DNA of 64,000 bases from an uncultured Lactobacillus sp. GTDB lineage: Bacteria > Bacillota > Bacilli > Lactobacillales > Lactobacillaceae. The notes below the pieces were generated by a model that was given only the letters and a program-made list of their open reading frames with translations, had not been told where the DNA came from and made no database searches. This document shows positions 34,835-43,647 of this stretch, piece after piece. The stretch spans positions 1 to 64,000 of the forward strand of contig CALNAJ010000021.1 of assembly GCA_937874695.1 (NCBI GenBank), read 5' to 3'. The number at the start of each line of letters is the position of its first letter. Within the stretch, counting starts at the first letter, position 1. A program made the position numbers and the translations under genes.

Positions 34835-35170
34835 TTATTCCCAACCATCATTTTCATCGATTTCAGGATTCTCATTGGCAACTGAACCGCGAACCTCAGC
34901 ATCGGTTGCCAAAGGCTCAGGATTTTTTGCCTGTTTTGCCAAGCGCTTAACGACTTCATAGTCCTGTTCCATTTCAAATAATTTATCCTTTAACTCTTCG
35001 TTTTTATTGACCAATCGTTCATAATCAACGACCGATAACACAACACCTGCTGGCTGATCACGATTGAACACATACACACCAGTCTTTTGATTTTCTGCTT
35101 CTTCAAACAACTTTTTAGGCGATTTTTTTAATTCCGTAATGTTGCTGTAAGGCACATCCATTGTTTTCAC
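34835..35170 (-). CDS. Phd/YefM-type antitoxin
   Basis: A 111-residue antitoxin. The N-terminal Phd/YefM fold shows PYSNITELKKSPKKLFEEAE and VYVFNRDQPAGVVLSVVDYERLV, the DNA-binding dimer core, followed by a charged helix (EELKDKLFEMEQDYEVVKRLAKQAK) and an acidic tail ending DENDGWE that should neutralise the toxin. The start is GTG 35170, six bases after AAGGGGGAA; the internal ATG at 35161 is the alternative. The tail is longer than in classical Phd. Confidence 0.88.
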   Translation of the reverse strand: MKTMDVPYSNITELKKSPKKLFEEAENQKTGVYVFNRDQPAGVVLSVVDYERLVNKNEELKDKLFEMEQDYEVVKRLAKQAKNPEPLATDAEVRGSVANENPEIDENDGWE

Positions 35171-35278
35171 ATTGACTTCCCCCTTAAGCACCTACTATAT
35201 ACGAAAATCGCTCAAAATGATATTAAAAAGACTTATAAAGGACTTGTAAAAGTCTATTAAAAATCTTTTGCCGCCAGC

Positions 35279-35310
35279 AAAAAAGCACCCAACCTTTCTG
35301 TCAGGTGCTT
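35279..35310 (-). terminator. Terminator of the 121-residue hypothetical gene
   Basis: On the minus strand, AAGCACC pairs with GGTGCTT around a short loop, followed by five more U residues. It lies about 25 bases after the stop. Confidence 0.85.
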
Positions 35311-35334
35311 CACCGCAAGTAACGCGATTAGCTT

Positions 35335-35700
35335 TTAGTAAGTTTCTTGGTCATTATCCTTAGGAACAATAATCTTTTCGCCTAAGGCGTCGGCTAAGTC
35401 CTGCAAAGCCGCTTCACGAGTTGGCACAACGTCCATGTTAAAGAGAATGGAGTCGATCTTCCCACCAGCAAAGTCAAATTGTTCAAAGTAAACGTAAGGA
35501 TCGTGATCGTCGTCATTTTCCAAGAAGTGCTTTGTTACTGCCTTAGAAAGAGCCGTTGCCCAAGCTAGGTCCTTCATCTTTGGCAAATCCTTCTTCGTCA
35601 CAAATCCTGGTGCTAAAATTAATTTTGCCGCCTTTTCGACGTCGGCCGTTGGAATTTCAATGGTTGGCGTTACTTCTTCGTCCTTTGGTGTTTCTGCCAT
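35335..35700 (-). CDS. Conserved-looking hypothetical cytoplasmic protein
   Basis: A 121-residue acidic protein (ETPKDEEVTPTIEIP at the N-terminus, DNDQETY at the end). The middle, KLILAPGFVTKKDLPKMKDLAW followed by HDPYVYFEQFDF, looks like a small alpha/beta fold. There is no signal peptide or membrane segment. The start is ATG 35700 behind AAAGGAGA; the longer frame to 35769 lacks a ribosome site. It has its own terminator. I do not recognise a family with a known function. Confidence 0.75.
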   Translation of the reverse strand: MAETPKDEEVTPTIEIPTADVEKAAKLILAPGFVTKKDLPKMKDLAWATALSKAVTKHFLENDDDHDPYVYFEQFDFAGGKIDSILFNMDVVPTREAALQDLADALGEKIIVPKDNDQETY

Positions 35701-35915
35701 AATCAAAATCTCCTTTGATGTTACTAGTTTTAGTTTAGTCCTTTTTGACGAAAACGTTAAGTATCTCATTTCTCAAAGTTAATCCAATTTTTTTGCCCTG
35801 TTCGGTTGCCAGGCGAACGCTTTGAGAGTAAAATTTGGTTCAATCTACTCACTATAAAAAGGCGTGCAGACGCGCTATAATAAAGAGATAGAATTAATGA
35901 AATGAGGAATGATGT

Positions 35916-37286
35916 GTGGATAGCGGTCAGATAGTTGTGAACCTAATTATTATTTTAATTACCTTCTTCTTTGCAGCTTTCTTTGTTGCTTGTGAATTTG
36001 CCTTAGTACAGACCCGGCCTAGTGCTTTAGAGGAAAAAATTGCCGAACGAGACAAGCCGTCGGCCAAGCTCAACCGGGCCATGAAAATGGTAACCAATTT
36101 AAATGAATATTTATCAACGACACAAGTGGGGGTCTCACTTGCCGGAATCATCTTAGGGTGGATCGGTGAAACCTTCTTCGTTGACCTTTTGTTGGGCGGC
36201 ATGGCACCAGCTCACCTGAACACGGCGACGACCCATACCATTAGTGTGATTGTCGGGGTCCTCCTGTTGACCTACTTAGAAGTGGTCTTCACGGAAATCG
36301 TCCCCAAGAACATCTCGATCGACATGCCCATGAAGGTCTTAATGTTGATCGTGACGCCGTTGCACTACTGCCACATCCTGTTCTACCCATTCGTCTGGTT
36401 GCTCAACACCAGTGCGTCCGGTGTCGTTCGGTTGATGGGACTGAAAGTTGCTAACGAAAGCGATGAAGTCTTCTCGCAAGCCGAAATTTTAAACCTGTCA
36501 CGGAGCGCCGTGGAGGGTGGGCAACTGGAGAAGAATGACTTGGTCTACATGCAACGGGCCTTTGAGTTAAATGATAAGGTCGCCAAGGATATCATGATCG
36601 ACCGAACTCAGCTGGAAGTTATCGACATCACGTCGAGCGTCAAGGAGGCGTTGAACGTCTACTTGCAGGAACGGTTCAGTCGATTGCCAGTCGTTGCCGA
36701 TGGCGATAAAGATAAGGTCCTCGGTTACGTCTACAACTACGATTTGATTCGCCAGCAACAGGTCGACTCCTCAGTGCGCGTGGATAAATTGATTCGTGAT
36801 ATTTCCACGACACCCGAGACAACACCTATTACCGAAGTCTTACAACAAATGATCAAGAAGCGGACCCCAATCGTTGTCGTCGTTGACGAATACGGGGGAA
36901 CCTCTGGGATCATTACCGATAAGGATATTTACGAAGAGTTGTTCGGGACCGTGCGCGATGAAATTGATGACGCCAACGACCAGTACATCTTCAAACAGCC
37001 TAATGGCACCTTCCAAGTTAACGGTAAGATGACGACCTACGACTTCGAGCGGTACTTCAATACCGATATTAAGGGCTTTGAAACCACCGAAACCGTCACG
37101 ATGGCCGGATTTATCATTGATAATTACCCAAACGTCAAGGTCAACGATGTCATTCAACTGAAGAACTTCGACTTGAAGGTTCTGGATTATGAGAATTCAT
37201 TTATCAATTGGTTAGAGGTTACGGTCAATCCGCCACAGAAGCAGATTGCCACAACCGAAGCTAGCGATGATGACAACGACAAATAA
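35916..37286 (+). CDS. CNNM/CorC-family transporter (hemolysin-related)
   Basis: A 456-residue membrane protein. The CNNM membrane domain (residues 1-190) has four hydrophobic segments with the EFALVQTRPSALEE, STTQVGVSLAGIILGW and EIVPKNISI motifs. Two CBS domains follow (about 205-330, with IMIDRTQLEVID and VDEYGGTSGIITDKD) and a C-terminal CorC-HlyC domain (about 345-435). The family takes part in Mg2+ or other divalent cation transport. The start is GTG 35916 behind ATGAGGA. A TATAAT lies near 35876. It is a single gene with a strong terminator. Confidence 0.93.
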   Translation: MDSGQIVVNLIIILITFFFAAFFVACEFALVQTRPSALEEKIAERDKPSAKLNRAMKMVTNLNEYLSTTQVGVSLAGIILGWIGETFFVDLLLGGMAPAHLNTATTHTISVIVGVLLLTYLEVVFTEIVPKNISIDMPMKVLMLIVTPLHYCHILFYPFVWLLNTSASGVVRLMGLKVANESDEVFSQAEILNLSRSAVEGGQLEKNDLVYMQRAFELNDKVAKDIMIDRTQLEVIDITSSVKEALNVYLQERFSRLPVVADGDKDKVLGYVYNYDLIRQQQVDSSVRVDKLIRDISTTPETTPITEVLQQMIKKRTPIVVVVDEYGGTSGIITDKDIYEELFGTVRDEIDDANDQYIFKQPNGTFQVNGKMTTYDFERYFNTDIKGFETTETVTMAGFIIDNYPNVKVNDVIQLKNFDLKVLDYENSFINWLEVTVNPPQKQIATTEASDDDNDK

Positions 37287-37300
37287 CCAGGATTAATCAA

Positions 37301-37332
37301 AAACCGCCGCCCAAATGGGTGACGGTTTTTTT
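37301..37332 (+). terminator. Terminator of the CNNM/CorC gene
   Basis: AAACCGCCGCCC pairs with GGGTGACGGTTT around a short loop, then seven U residues. Confidence 0.92.
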
Positions 37333-37366
37333 GACGCCTCCAAATCGGCTGATATCCCGATTCACA

Positions 37367-37546
37367 TTATTGGCGAGTCAGCATCCCCGCTACCAGATAG
37401 CCGGTACCACCGACCATACAGGCCAGTGAGACCCACCAGAAGACACTAGTTAGGCTGACTGAGATAACATTTGGCAACATGAGGCCAATGACAACGAGGC
37501 CACTCCAGAAGCGCACAGAGCGGTAAAATCTGCGATTAAAGCGCAT
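37367..37546 (-). CDS. Small membrane protein, 59 residues
   Basis: Read directly from the minus strand: ATG 37546 to TAA 37367. It begins MRFNRRFYRSVRFWSGLVVI and ends AGMLTRQ. It has a basic N-terminus, then two hydrophobic segments (about residues 15-29 and 36-54) separated by PNVISVSLTS. The positive-inside pattern and hydrophobicity are those of a real two-helix membrane peptide. A GAGAGG lies about 12 bases upstream, a rather long ribosome spacing. It lies between the CNNM and AEC genes, divergent from the latter. The family is unknown. Confidence 0.6.
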   Translation of the reverse strand: MRFNRRFYRSVRFWSGLVVIGLMLPNVISVSLTSVFWWVSLACMVGGTGYLVAGMLTRQ

Positions 37547-37678
37547 AGGTCTAATCAGCCTCTCTTTCTTTTCCCATTGTAAGCCCAGTCACGACTAAAA
37601 TCACGGTTAAGTTTGACAGTCACTGCCAACTGTTCCCATAATAGAGCGTTGTCTTTTTCAGAAAGGAAGTCCCACGCC

Positions 37679-38602
37679 ATGGACATGGCCCAACTAACCA
37701 CGCAAATTCTCCTGATGTTTCTATTGATGGGCATCGGCCTGTTAACCAATAAGCTTGGCTTCATGCACGGCCAGACGGCGACGGACCTCACCAATATTCT
37801 CCTGTATATCGTTTCCCCTTGCCTGATTGTGAACGCCTTTGAACAGGACTTCTCGACCAGTCGGCTGCAGAGCCTCGGTCTGGTTCTCTTGGGAATTTTG
37901 CTGACCTATGGCCTCATGGTGCTGATCACCAACCTCGCTTTCAAACGCGTCGCCGATCCCAACCTACGGCGCATCATGCGCTTTGGTGCGGTCTACTCCA
38001 ACGCCGGCTTCATGGGGGTTCCCCTGGCCAGCGCTCTATTCGGCAGTACAGGCGTCTTCTTTGCCGTCGCCTCCCTGGCCGCCTTCAACATTTTCTGTTG
38101 GACGCACGGTATCGCACTATTTACACCGCGGGAAAAGGGCGAACCCATCAACTGGCGACAAATTCTACTCAATCCCAACATTATCGCCATCGTCGTGGGT
38201 TTGGCCATCTTCATCAGCGGTTTTCACCTGCCCAGTCTCCTGAATCATGCGGTAACCGACGTGAGCTCCATCAACACGCCCCTGTCGATGATCGTCATTG
38301 GAAATAGCCTAGCCGCAGTCAAATTCAATCGTGAATCCCTCAACCAACGCCTTTGGTGGCCGTTACTCTGCCGGAATCTCCTGTTTCCAGTTATCGATAT
38401 CGTTATCTTGCGGGCCTTTGGTATCAGTGGGATTTCCCTCTACACGACGGTGCTGATGGCCGCTTGCCCCGTTGCCGGTAACGTTGTGTTGTTCACGCTC
38501 AAGGCTCATGGGGACACGAGTCCAGCCGTAACGTTGATGAGTATTTCGACAATTTTTAGCGTCGCCACGATTCCCGTGGTCTTTGCATTAAGTAATCTCT
38601 GA
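37679..38602 (+). CDS. AEC-family transporter (auxin efflux carrier fold)
   Basis: A 307-residue membrane carrier with about ten hydrophobic helices in two inverted halves. The typical signatures are IGLLTNKLGF near residue 25, NILLYIVSPCLIVNAF with the conserved Pro-Cys, GFMGVPLASALFG near 115, and a C-terminal ACPVAGNVVLFTLKAHGD. Bacterial members export malate, lactate or other organic anions, and some are citrate/malate carriers in lactobacilli; no malolactic enzyme is adjacent, so the substrate is open. The start is ATG 37679 behind AAAGGAAG; 37685 is a second in-frame ATG. Confidence 0.88.
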   Translation: MDMAQLTTQILLMFLLMGIGLLTNKLGFMHGQTATDLTNILLYIVSPCLIVNAFEQDFSTSRLQSLGLVLLGILLTYGLMVLITNLAFKRVADPNLRRIMRFGAVYSNAGFMGVPLASALFGSTGVFFAVASLAAFNIFCWTHGIALFTPREKGEPINWRQILLNPNIIAIVVGLAIFISGFHLPSLLNHAVTDVSSINTPLSMIVIGNSLAAVKFNRESLNQRLWWPLLCRNLLFPVIDIVILRAFGISGISLYTTVLMAACPVAGNVVLFTLKAHGDTSPAVTLMSISTIFSVATIPVVFALSNL

Positions 38603-38641
38603 GGCCTGGCGACTGCCGTGATGATGGTCGCGGCCTTTTTT
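38602..38641 (+). terminator. Terminator of the AEC transporter
   Basis: AGGCC-GGCGAC pairs with GTCGCGGCCTT, followed by six U residues. It overlaps the last base of the stop codon. Confidence 0.82.
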
Positions 38642-38742
38642 CATGCACGCAGTCAGAAGTTTCCGGAATCGTGATGACTTTTCCCAGTAGCGACTGGTAT
38701 ACTAGTTGATATTGAAACCGCTAACAACATAGGAGGAACGCT

Positions 38743-40077
38743 ATGGCACCCTTGAAACTAACCGAGGGCCGTCCCATCAAACAAATTATTCTCTTCTCAC
38801 TGCCCTTGATTGGCGGCTCCCTCTTTCAACAACTCTATAACTTTATCGATACCCTCATCGTCGGCCGGCTGATTGGGGTTGACGCCGTGGCTGCGATTGG
38901 GGCCTACTATCCCCTGAGTTTTCTGATCATGGGCTTCGTTCAGGGAACCTGCATTGGCTACAGCATCCCCCTCTCTCACAGTGTGGGTGAGGAGAATCAC
39001 GCCGCCGTTCGTCAATACCTGACCAATGCCGTATGGCTCTGTCTGGCGCTTGCCGTGATTCTGACGCCGCTGATGGTAGCTCTGACGCCGACCCTACTGA
39101 CTGCCCTACATACGCCGAACCAGATTCTCAAGTTGACCATTATCTTTACGGCCATCTCGTTTCTGGGAATTCCGGCCAACATTCTCTTTAATTACTCGGC
39201 GGACGCCCTACGATCCTTTGGTGACGCGGTCCACCCGCTCTATTTTCTAATTGCCTCACTGGTGGTCAATGTGATTCTTGACCTGGTATTCATCCTGGTC
39301 TTCCACTGGGGAATTGCCGGGGCCGCCATCGCCACCGTCATCAGTGAATTCATCGGCGGTCTGCTCAACCTGACTGTCTTTCCAAAATTCAACCTGGGCT
39401 TGACCCGCAAGGATTGGGCGGTAAATTGGGCACGGATTAAGAAGATGAATCTGATTGGCCTACCGATGGGTTTTGAATACTCCGTCTCCGCCATTGGGGC
39501 CATCGTGATGCAGGATGCCATTAACCTTCTGGGAACCAGCATCATTGCCGCACAATCTGCGGCCGAAAAGATCCGTCAACTCTTTACGCTACCAATGGAA
39601 AGTGTCGGAGCGGCGATGGCCACCTACCAGGCTCAGAACTTTGGGGCCAAGCAACGCGGCCGAATGAAACGTGGCATCATCGACGGGGTCTGGATTCAAG
39701 TAATCTACTCCGCCGCAGCCTTTATCATTATTAACCTGGCCAAGACGCCGCTAGTGACCGCCATCATTGGTCCGGGGCACCCGGACATTATCCGTGAAGC
39801 CAACTACTACATTATCATCATTAGCTGTTACTTCCCGGTCCACGGTATTCTGATGATCTTCAGAAACACCTTACAGGGTTGGGGCCACAGCTTCTACGCC
39901 ATCTTCTCTGGCATGGGTGAGCTGATTGGGCGGACCACTGCTGGTTGGCTCTCCATCGCCGGCTTTGGTTTCACCGCCATTGCCTATGCTAACCCACTAG
40001 CTTGGGGACTCGCACTGGCCTACTGTATCTTCATGGTTATCCGGGTCTTTCGTCGAAAGAATTTCTTAGACGATTAG
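38743..40077 (+). CDS. MATE-family multidrug efflux protein
   Basis: A 444-residue cation-coupled exporter of the MATE family (DinF/NorM-like) with 12 membrane helices. It starts ...LTEGRPIKQIILFSLPLIGGSLFQQLYNFIDTLIVGR, the classic first-helix signature of this family, and has YYPLSFLIMG in helix 2, EFIGGLLNL in the centre and RNTLQGWG near 375. The start ATG follows AGGAGG. A TATACT lies near 38698. Transport of cationic drugs is typical; the substrate is not determinable. Confidence 0.93.
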   Translation: MAPLKLTEGRPIKQIILFSLPLIGGSLFQQLYNFIDTLIVGRLIGVDAVAAIGAYYPLSFLIMGFVQGTCIGYSIPLSHSVGEENHAAVRQYLTNAVWLCLALAVILTPLMVALTPTLLTALHTPNQILKLTIIFTAISFLGIPANILFNYSADALRSFGDAVHPLYFLIASLVVNVILDLVFILVFHWGIAGAAIATVISEFIGGLLNLTVFPKFNLGLTRKDWAVNWARIKKMNLIGLPMGFEYSVSAIGAIVMQDAINLLGTSIIAAQSAAEKIRQLFTLPMESVGAAMATYQAQNFGAKQRGRMKRGIIDGVWIQVIYSAAAFIIINLAKTPLVTAIIGPGHPDIIREANYYIIIISCYFPVHGILMIFRNTLQGWGHSFYAIFSGMGELIGRTTAGWLSIAGFGFTAIAYANPLAWGLALAYCIFMVIRVFRRKNFLDD

Positions 40078-40130
40078 CTGAGCTGGTTGTCTTGTGGAAC
40101 ACGTTTCAACTATAGTGAATTTGCATATAA

Positions 40131-40168
40131 AAAATGGGCCTGAGATATAAAAATCTCAAGTCCATTTT
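40131..40168. terminator. Bidirectional terminator
   Basis: AAAATGGGCCTGAGAT pairs with ATCTCAAGTCCATTTT around a short loop. It serves the MATE gene and the convergent MFS gene. Confidence 0.92.
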
Positions 40169-40199
40169 CATTTATCATTTAAATTCCACACGAAACAGC

Positions 40200-41633
40200 T
40201 TACCGGTCAGCCTTGGGAATCCGCAATGCTAACAGGAAACCAACGACAGCCAACGCCAACGTGAAGAAGAAGCCATAGTGGGCTCCGTTGACGAATGCGC
40301 CGGCAGCGTTATTTGCACCGTTAGCCATATAGGCTGCTTGACCAATACCCAACAGGCTGGTGGCAATCGCCGTCGCAATCGCCCCGACAACCTGTTGTAA
40401 GGTGTTCATGATGGCACTCCCGTCGGCCGCAATTGGACCAGTCAGGGAGTTTAACCCATACGTTTGTGATGGTGACATCGCTAGCGGTGCCCCAATCATC
40501 AAGATGACGTGAGCCATGATGACGTACCAGATGGCGCTGTGTGTGCTGGTAAAAGCCAACATCAGTGCCCCGACCATTGAGATGACAAAACCGATACGGG
40601 CAGGCATTTGCGCACCCACACGGTCATACATCCGGCCAGCAACGGCTGAAACAACCGCGTTCATAATACCACCGGGGAACATGATGATCCCGGTCAAGGC
40701 AACGGGAACTAACAGTCCCTTTTGAATATACATGGGCAATAGGTACATTGCGGATAAAATAATTCCAAAGTTGATCATGACCAAGCTGGCCCCGATTCGG
40801 AAACCGGGAATCCCAAAGGCCCGCAGGTTCAAGATTGGCTTGTCCATCGTCAATTGACGATGCGTGTACCATGCCAAGACAGCCAAGCCAACAACTAAGG
40901 ACCCAATCACGGCAGCTGAGCCCCAACCCCGGTCACTGGCCAAGCTGACCCCGAGTACTAGACTACCGAAACCGATCGTCGACAACAGAATTGATAAGAA
41001 ATCAACCTTAGGCCGCGTTACTTCAGCAATATTTTTCAGTGATAATACCGCGAAGATAAAGGCAATGACCAAAAATGGCACGAACAGCCAGAAAATCCAC
41101 CGCCAAGAAGCAACCCCTAGCACAATACCCGCTAAGGTAGGACCAACGGCTGGTGCAAACATGATGACCAGTCCGACCATCCCCATGGCAGCTCCCAGCT
41201 TATAAGGTGGGAAGATCTGCATGGCAACGGTAAACATCAGTGGTAAGATCAGTCCAGTCGCAATCCCCTGAATCATCCGACCAAACAATAGAACACCAAA
41301 CCCCGGTGCAGATGCAGAGATGACAGCCCCAACAATAAAGTCAATCAAGGCAAACAGAATCACTTGCCGCGTTGTAAACCATTTCGTAATAATACTGGAT
41401 AATGGCAGGACAATCCCGACCATTAACATATAACCCGTGACCAACCACTGAATCGTGGCGGTCGTTACGCCTAATTGTGCCATTAACTGTGGCAATGCAA
41501 TATTTAAGGACGTTTCGGAAAACATCCCGACAAAGCCCCCGATGAGCATCCCCATCATGGCTAGCATTGGGTGGGCAACTTGTACTCGCGCTTTTTTAGC
41601 CACGTTCTCTTGGCTACTTTGTACAGAATCCAT
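40200..41633 (-). CDS. MFS drug exporter, DHA2 (EmrB/QacA) type
   Basis: A 477-residue proton-coupled exporter with about 14 hydrophobic segments, the DHA2 number. The features are FVGMFSETSLNIALPQLMAQL in helix 1, QWLVTGYMLMVGIVLPLS with the following Lys/Arg loop (motif A-like), RMIQGIATGLILPL in helix 4, and GAAMGMVGLVIMFAPAVGPTLAG (motif C). The start MDSVQSSQEN has a long charged cytoplasmic leader. The substrate could be dyes, bile or antibiotics. It has no adjacent regulator. Confidence 0.92.
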   Translation of the reverse strand: MDSVQSSQENVAKKARVQVAHPMLAMMGMLIGGFVGMFSETSLNIALPQLMAQLGVTTATIQWLVTGYMLMVGIVLPLSSIITKWFTTRQVILFALIDFIVGAVISASAPGFGVLLFGRMIQGIATGLILPLMFTVAMQIFPPYKLGAAMGMVGLVIMFAPAVGPTLAGIVLGVASWRWIFWLFVPFLVIAFIFAVLSLKNIAEVTRPKVDFLSILLSTIGFGSLVLGVSLASDRGWGSAAVIGSLVVGLAVLAWYTHRQLTMDKPILNLRAFGIPGFRIGASLVMINFGIILSAMYLLPMYIQKGLLVPVALTGIIMFPGGIMNAVVSAVAGRMYDRVGAQMPARIGFVISMVGALMLAFTSTHSAIWYVIMAHVILMIGAPLAMSPSQTYGLNSLTGPIAADGSAIMNTLQQVVGAIATAIATSLLGIGQAAYMANGANNAAGAFVNGAHYGFFFTLALAVVGFLLALRIPKADR

Positions 41634-41768
41634 TTTGTTTTCACACTCGCTTTCATTTTAAACACAATGGATTACTCTACCAGAAAAAAACAATCTTCGT
41701 AAGCACAAATTTTGAAAATATTAAAGGTAACCGGTTTCATCGCCAATTTCTTATTCATTTATTAGTTT

Positions 41769-43280
41769 CTACGATTTTAGGGCCGCAATTTGGGCCCGTA
41801 TTTCTTTGAGCCGTTGGGTATCCAACTCGGGCGCCATCATTAATTGATCGTATTCAAATTGTAACCGTGGTAAATCGGTCGCCGGCGTCCCCTGTGCCGT
41901 TTGTTCCGGATCAATCAACTTTTGATCGGTCAGTTCCAGCACCCGCGTTGCCACCTTTTCTCGGAAGGTCTGATCATGTGCAACGAACAAGACCGTCCCC
42001 GGGTAACCGACTAAGAAATCTTCGAGTGCTTGCAGCGCCGGCAGGTCCAGATAGTTGGTGGGTTCATCGAGAATTAACAGGTTGCTGGCACTGACCAGAA
42101 TCGTTAGTAGTTGGAGTTTGACCTGTTCGCCCCCACTAAGGTCGCCAATCAACCGATTGTAAAAGCTAGCGGTCAACCCAAAAGCGCCCATCACTTGCCG
42201 CGTCCGGTTTTCATCCAACACCGTAGCCCGCCGCAAGACGTGCCATACCGTTTGGTCGGTCGGTAACTGCGTCATATCCTGATGGAAGTAGCCCACGCGA
42301 GCACTGGGGGCTAACCGCGTCCCCGGCGTCTGGTCCAAAATAGCCGTGATCAGCGTCGACTTGCCGCTACCATTGGGCCCGGCCAAGGCCACCCGTTCTC
42401 CCGGACGAATCCGTAACTTTACGTGGTGGAGCAGGTCATGCTTCTCCCGTTTCAGATGCAGGTCCTCTACCGTAATGAGGAACTTCCCCATGACTGGTGG
42501 CAGATCGGTTGCAACGAGCTTCAAGGCAGCCGTCTCGTGGGGTTTCACGGCAGTGGTCTGGCGATCCGCCCGTTCCCGTAAGGCCCGTGCGCCGCGCTCC
42601 ATCTTACCGGCATTCTGTTCGCGCATCTTCTTAGAGTTAGAGCGTTCGGCGGCACTCATGTTCCGACTCCCCTTACGAATTCGGTCGGCCTTTTCGTGAC
42701 GGACCTGAACAGCCTGCTGTAACTCTTTTCGTTCCCGCTGTTCATTCTGATACCGATCCAGCGCGTTGTGCCGTTGCTGCTCGCGTAAGGCTGTGAACTC
42801 CGCAAATCCGCCGTTGTACTGCGTATACGTCTTTTCCGTCAATGACCAGATCTGGGTGGCTACCGCCGTTAACAAGTCCCGGTCATGCGAGATCAGCAGT
42901 AATAATCCATTAAAATGTTTGAGCTGTTGGGTCAGCCACCGTTGATGTTCATCATCGAGATTGGCAGACGGTTCATCTAAAATTAAAATCGCCGGGCGCT
43001 GCGCTAGGGCAAAACGGACCCGATCCAACATGCTCTGCCCACCGGAGCGTCCCCGTGTAGGTGCAATCTGTGGCACCAGCGTGACATCATCGGTCACGGT
43101 GCGTTGACCGTCAAAATCCGTATCGATGCCGGCAATGATCCGTGCCAGGGTCGTCTTTCCCGTACCGTTGGCGCCTACTATACCGATGCGTTCACCGGTA
43201 TGTGCCGTCAGTTGATCCACGCTAAACAACGTTTCACCGGCGATTGTTTTCGTTAAGTTTTTTAAAGTAATTTGTGTCAA
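41769..43280 (-). CDS. ABC-F ATPase, ribosome protection / translation type
   Basis: A 503-residue protein of two ABC cassettes with no membrane part. Domain 1: Walker A GANGTGKTT near residue 33, a shortened signature around RSGGQSM, Walker B ILILDEPSANLD. A charged linker (about 190-260, rich in Arg and Lys) follows. Domain 2: GPNGSGKST, signature LSGGEQ, Walker B LLILDEPTNYLD. The family protects ribosomes from antibiotics binding at the peptidyl centre, or regulates translation. The start is TTG 43280 behind AAGGGGGA; the longer frame to 43364 would lie inside the attenuator. Its leader of about 225 bases carries an attenuator, which fits a drug-inducible resistance gene. Confidence 0.9.
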   Translation of the reverse strand: MTQITLKNLTKTIAGETLFSVDQLTAHTGERIGIVGANGTGKTTLARIIAGIDTDFDGQRTVTDDVTLVPQIAPTRGRSGGQSMLDRVRFALAQRPAILILDEPSANLDDEHQRWLTQQLKHFNGLLLLISHDRDLLTAVATQIWSLTEKTYTQYNGGFAEFTALREQQRHNALDRYQNEQRERKELQQAVQVRHEKADRIRKGSRNMSAAERSNSKKMREQNAGKMERGARALRERADRQTTAVKPHETAALKLVATDLPPVMGKFLITVEDLHLKREKHDLLHHVKLRIRPGERVALAGPNGSGKSTLITAILDQTPGTRLAPSARVGYFHQDMTQLPTDQTVWHVLRRATVLDENRTRQVMGAFGLTASFYNRLIGDLSGGEQVKLQLLTILVSASNLLILDEPTNYLDLPALQALEDFLVGYPGTVLFVAHDQTFREKVATRVLELTDQKLIDPEQTAQGTPATDLPRLQFEYDQLMMAPELDTQRLKEIRAQIAALKS

Positions 43281-43320
43281 AGAGTCGTCCCCCTTTTGAA
43301 AGCAGGGATCGATGGCTGGC

Positions 43321-43386
43321 AAATAAAAAAGTGGCCGCATTTCCCGTCTGGAAATGGCACCCACTGATTGCGTTTGGCAATTCAGT
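43321..43386 (-). promoter_or_regulatory. Transcription attenuator in the ABC-F leader
   Basis: On the minus strand, a terminator stem (43331-43364, GTGGGTGCCATTTCC with GGGAAATGCGGCCAC) is followed by UUUUUUAUUU (43321-43330). Just upstream, ACTGAATTGC (43377-43386) can pair with GCAATCAGT (43363-43371), which would take the foot of the terminator stem. These are the two mutually exclusive folds of an attenuator. Confidence 0.78.
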
Positions 43387-43465
43387 CGGCGGAACCATCA
43401 ATCCCAATTGCAGGCCCACTCCACCCCTCTAAACGGTGGTGAAGCTGACAAACATTTGAGAGTGA

Positions 43466-43477
43466 TTAGTTACGCAT
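43466..43477 (-). CDS. Candidate three-codon leader peptide (MRN)
   Basis: ATG CGT AAC TAA, ten bases after AACGAGG, about 30 bases into the predicted ABC-F leader transcript. Ribosome stalling on such a short frame could select the antiterminator. Length alone gives no statistical support; position and ribosome site are the arguments. Confidence 0.4.
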   Translation of the reverse strand: MRN

Positions 43478-43512
43478 CGGCTGAATACCTCGTTCTTTCT
43501 TAAAGTACGAAT

Positions 43513-43541
43513 AGAATAGCATACCGTTACGTCTTTGACAA
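43513..43541 (-). promoter_or_regulatory. Promoter of the ABC-F transcript
   Basis: On the minus strand, -35 TTGTCA (43536-43541), a 17-base spacer and -10 TATTCT (43513-43518). It predicts a leader of about 225 bases. Confidence 0.72.
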
Positions 43542-43647
43542 GTGGTCCTTGTTTTTCACCGATTTCCCGTTAAAACTTAAGAGCATTCCTAGTGAATTTC
43601 GAGTACACTAAAGATAAACGAATAGCCGAAATTGGAGGGAAAACTCT

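Noticed and set aside
37555..37794. 79-residue minus-strand frame opposite the AEC start
   Set aside because: It is antisense to the ribosome site and first helix of the AEC transporter and has no ribosome site of its own.
43234..43419. 61-residue frame (starting MGLQLGLMVPP) across the ABC-F leader
   Set aside because: It crosses the terminator and overlaps the ABC-F start out of frame. The ribosome site is only four bases away. It is more likely by-product of the attenuator sequence.
43380..43425. Possible T-box in the ABC-F leader (TGATGGTTCCGCC)
   Set aside because: It matches only part of the T-box consensus, no specifier stem is visible, and ABC-F genes are not T-box targets. The attenuator fold explains the region better.
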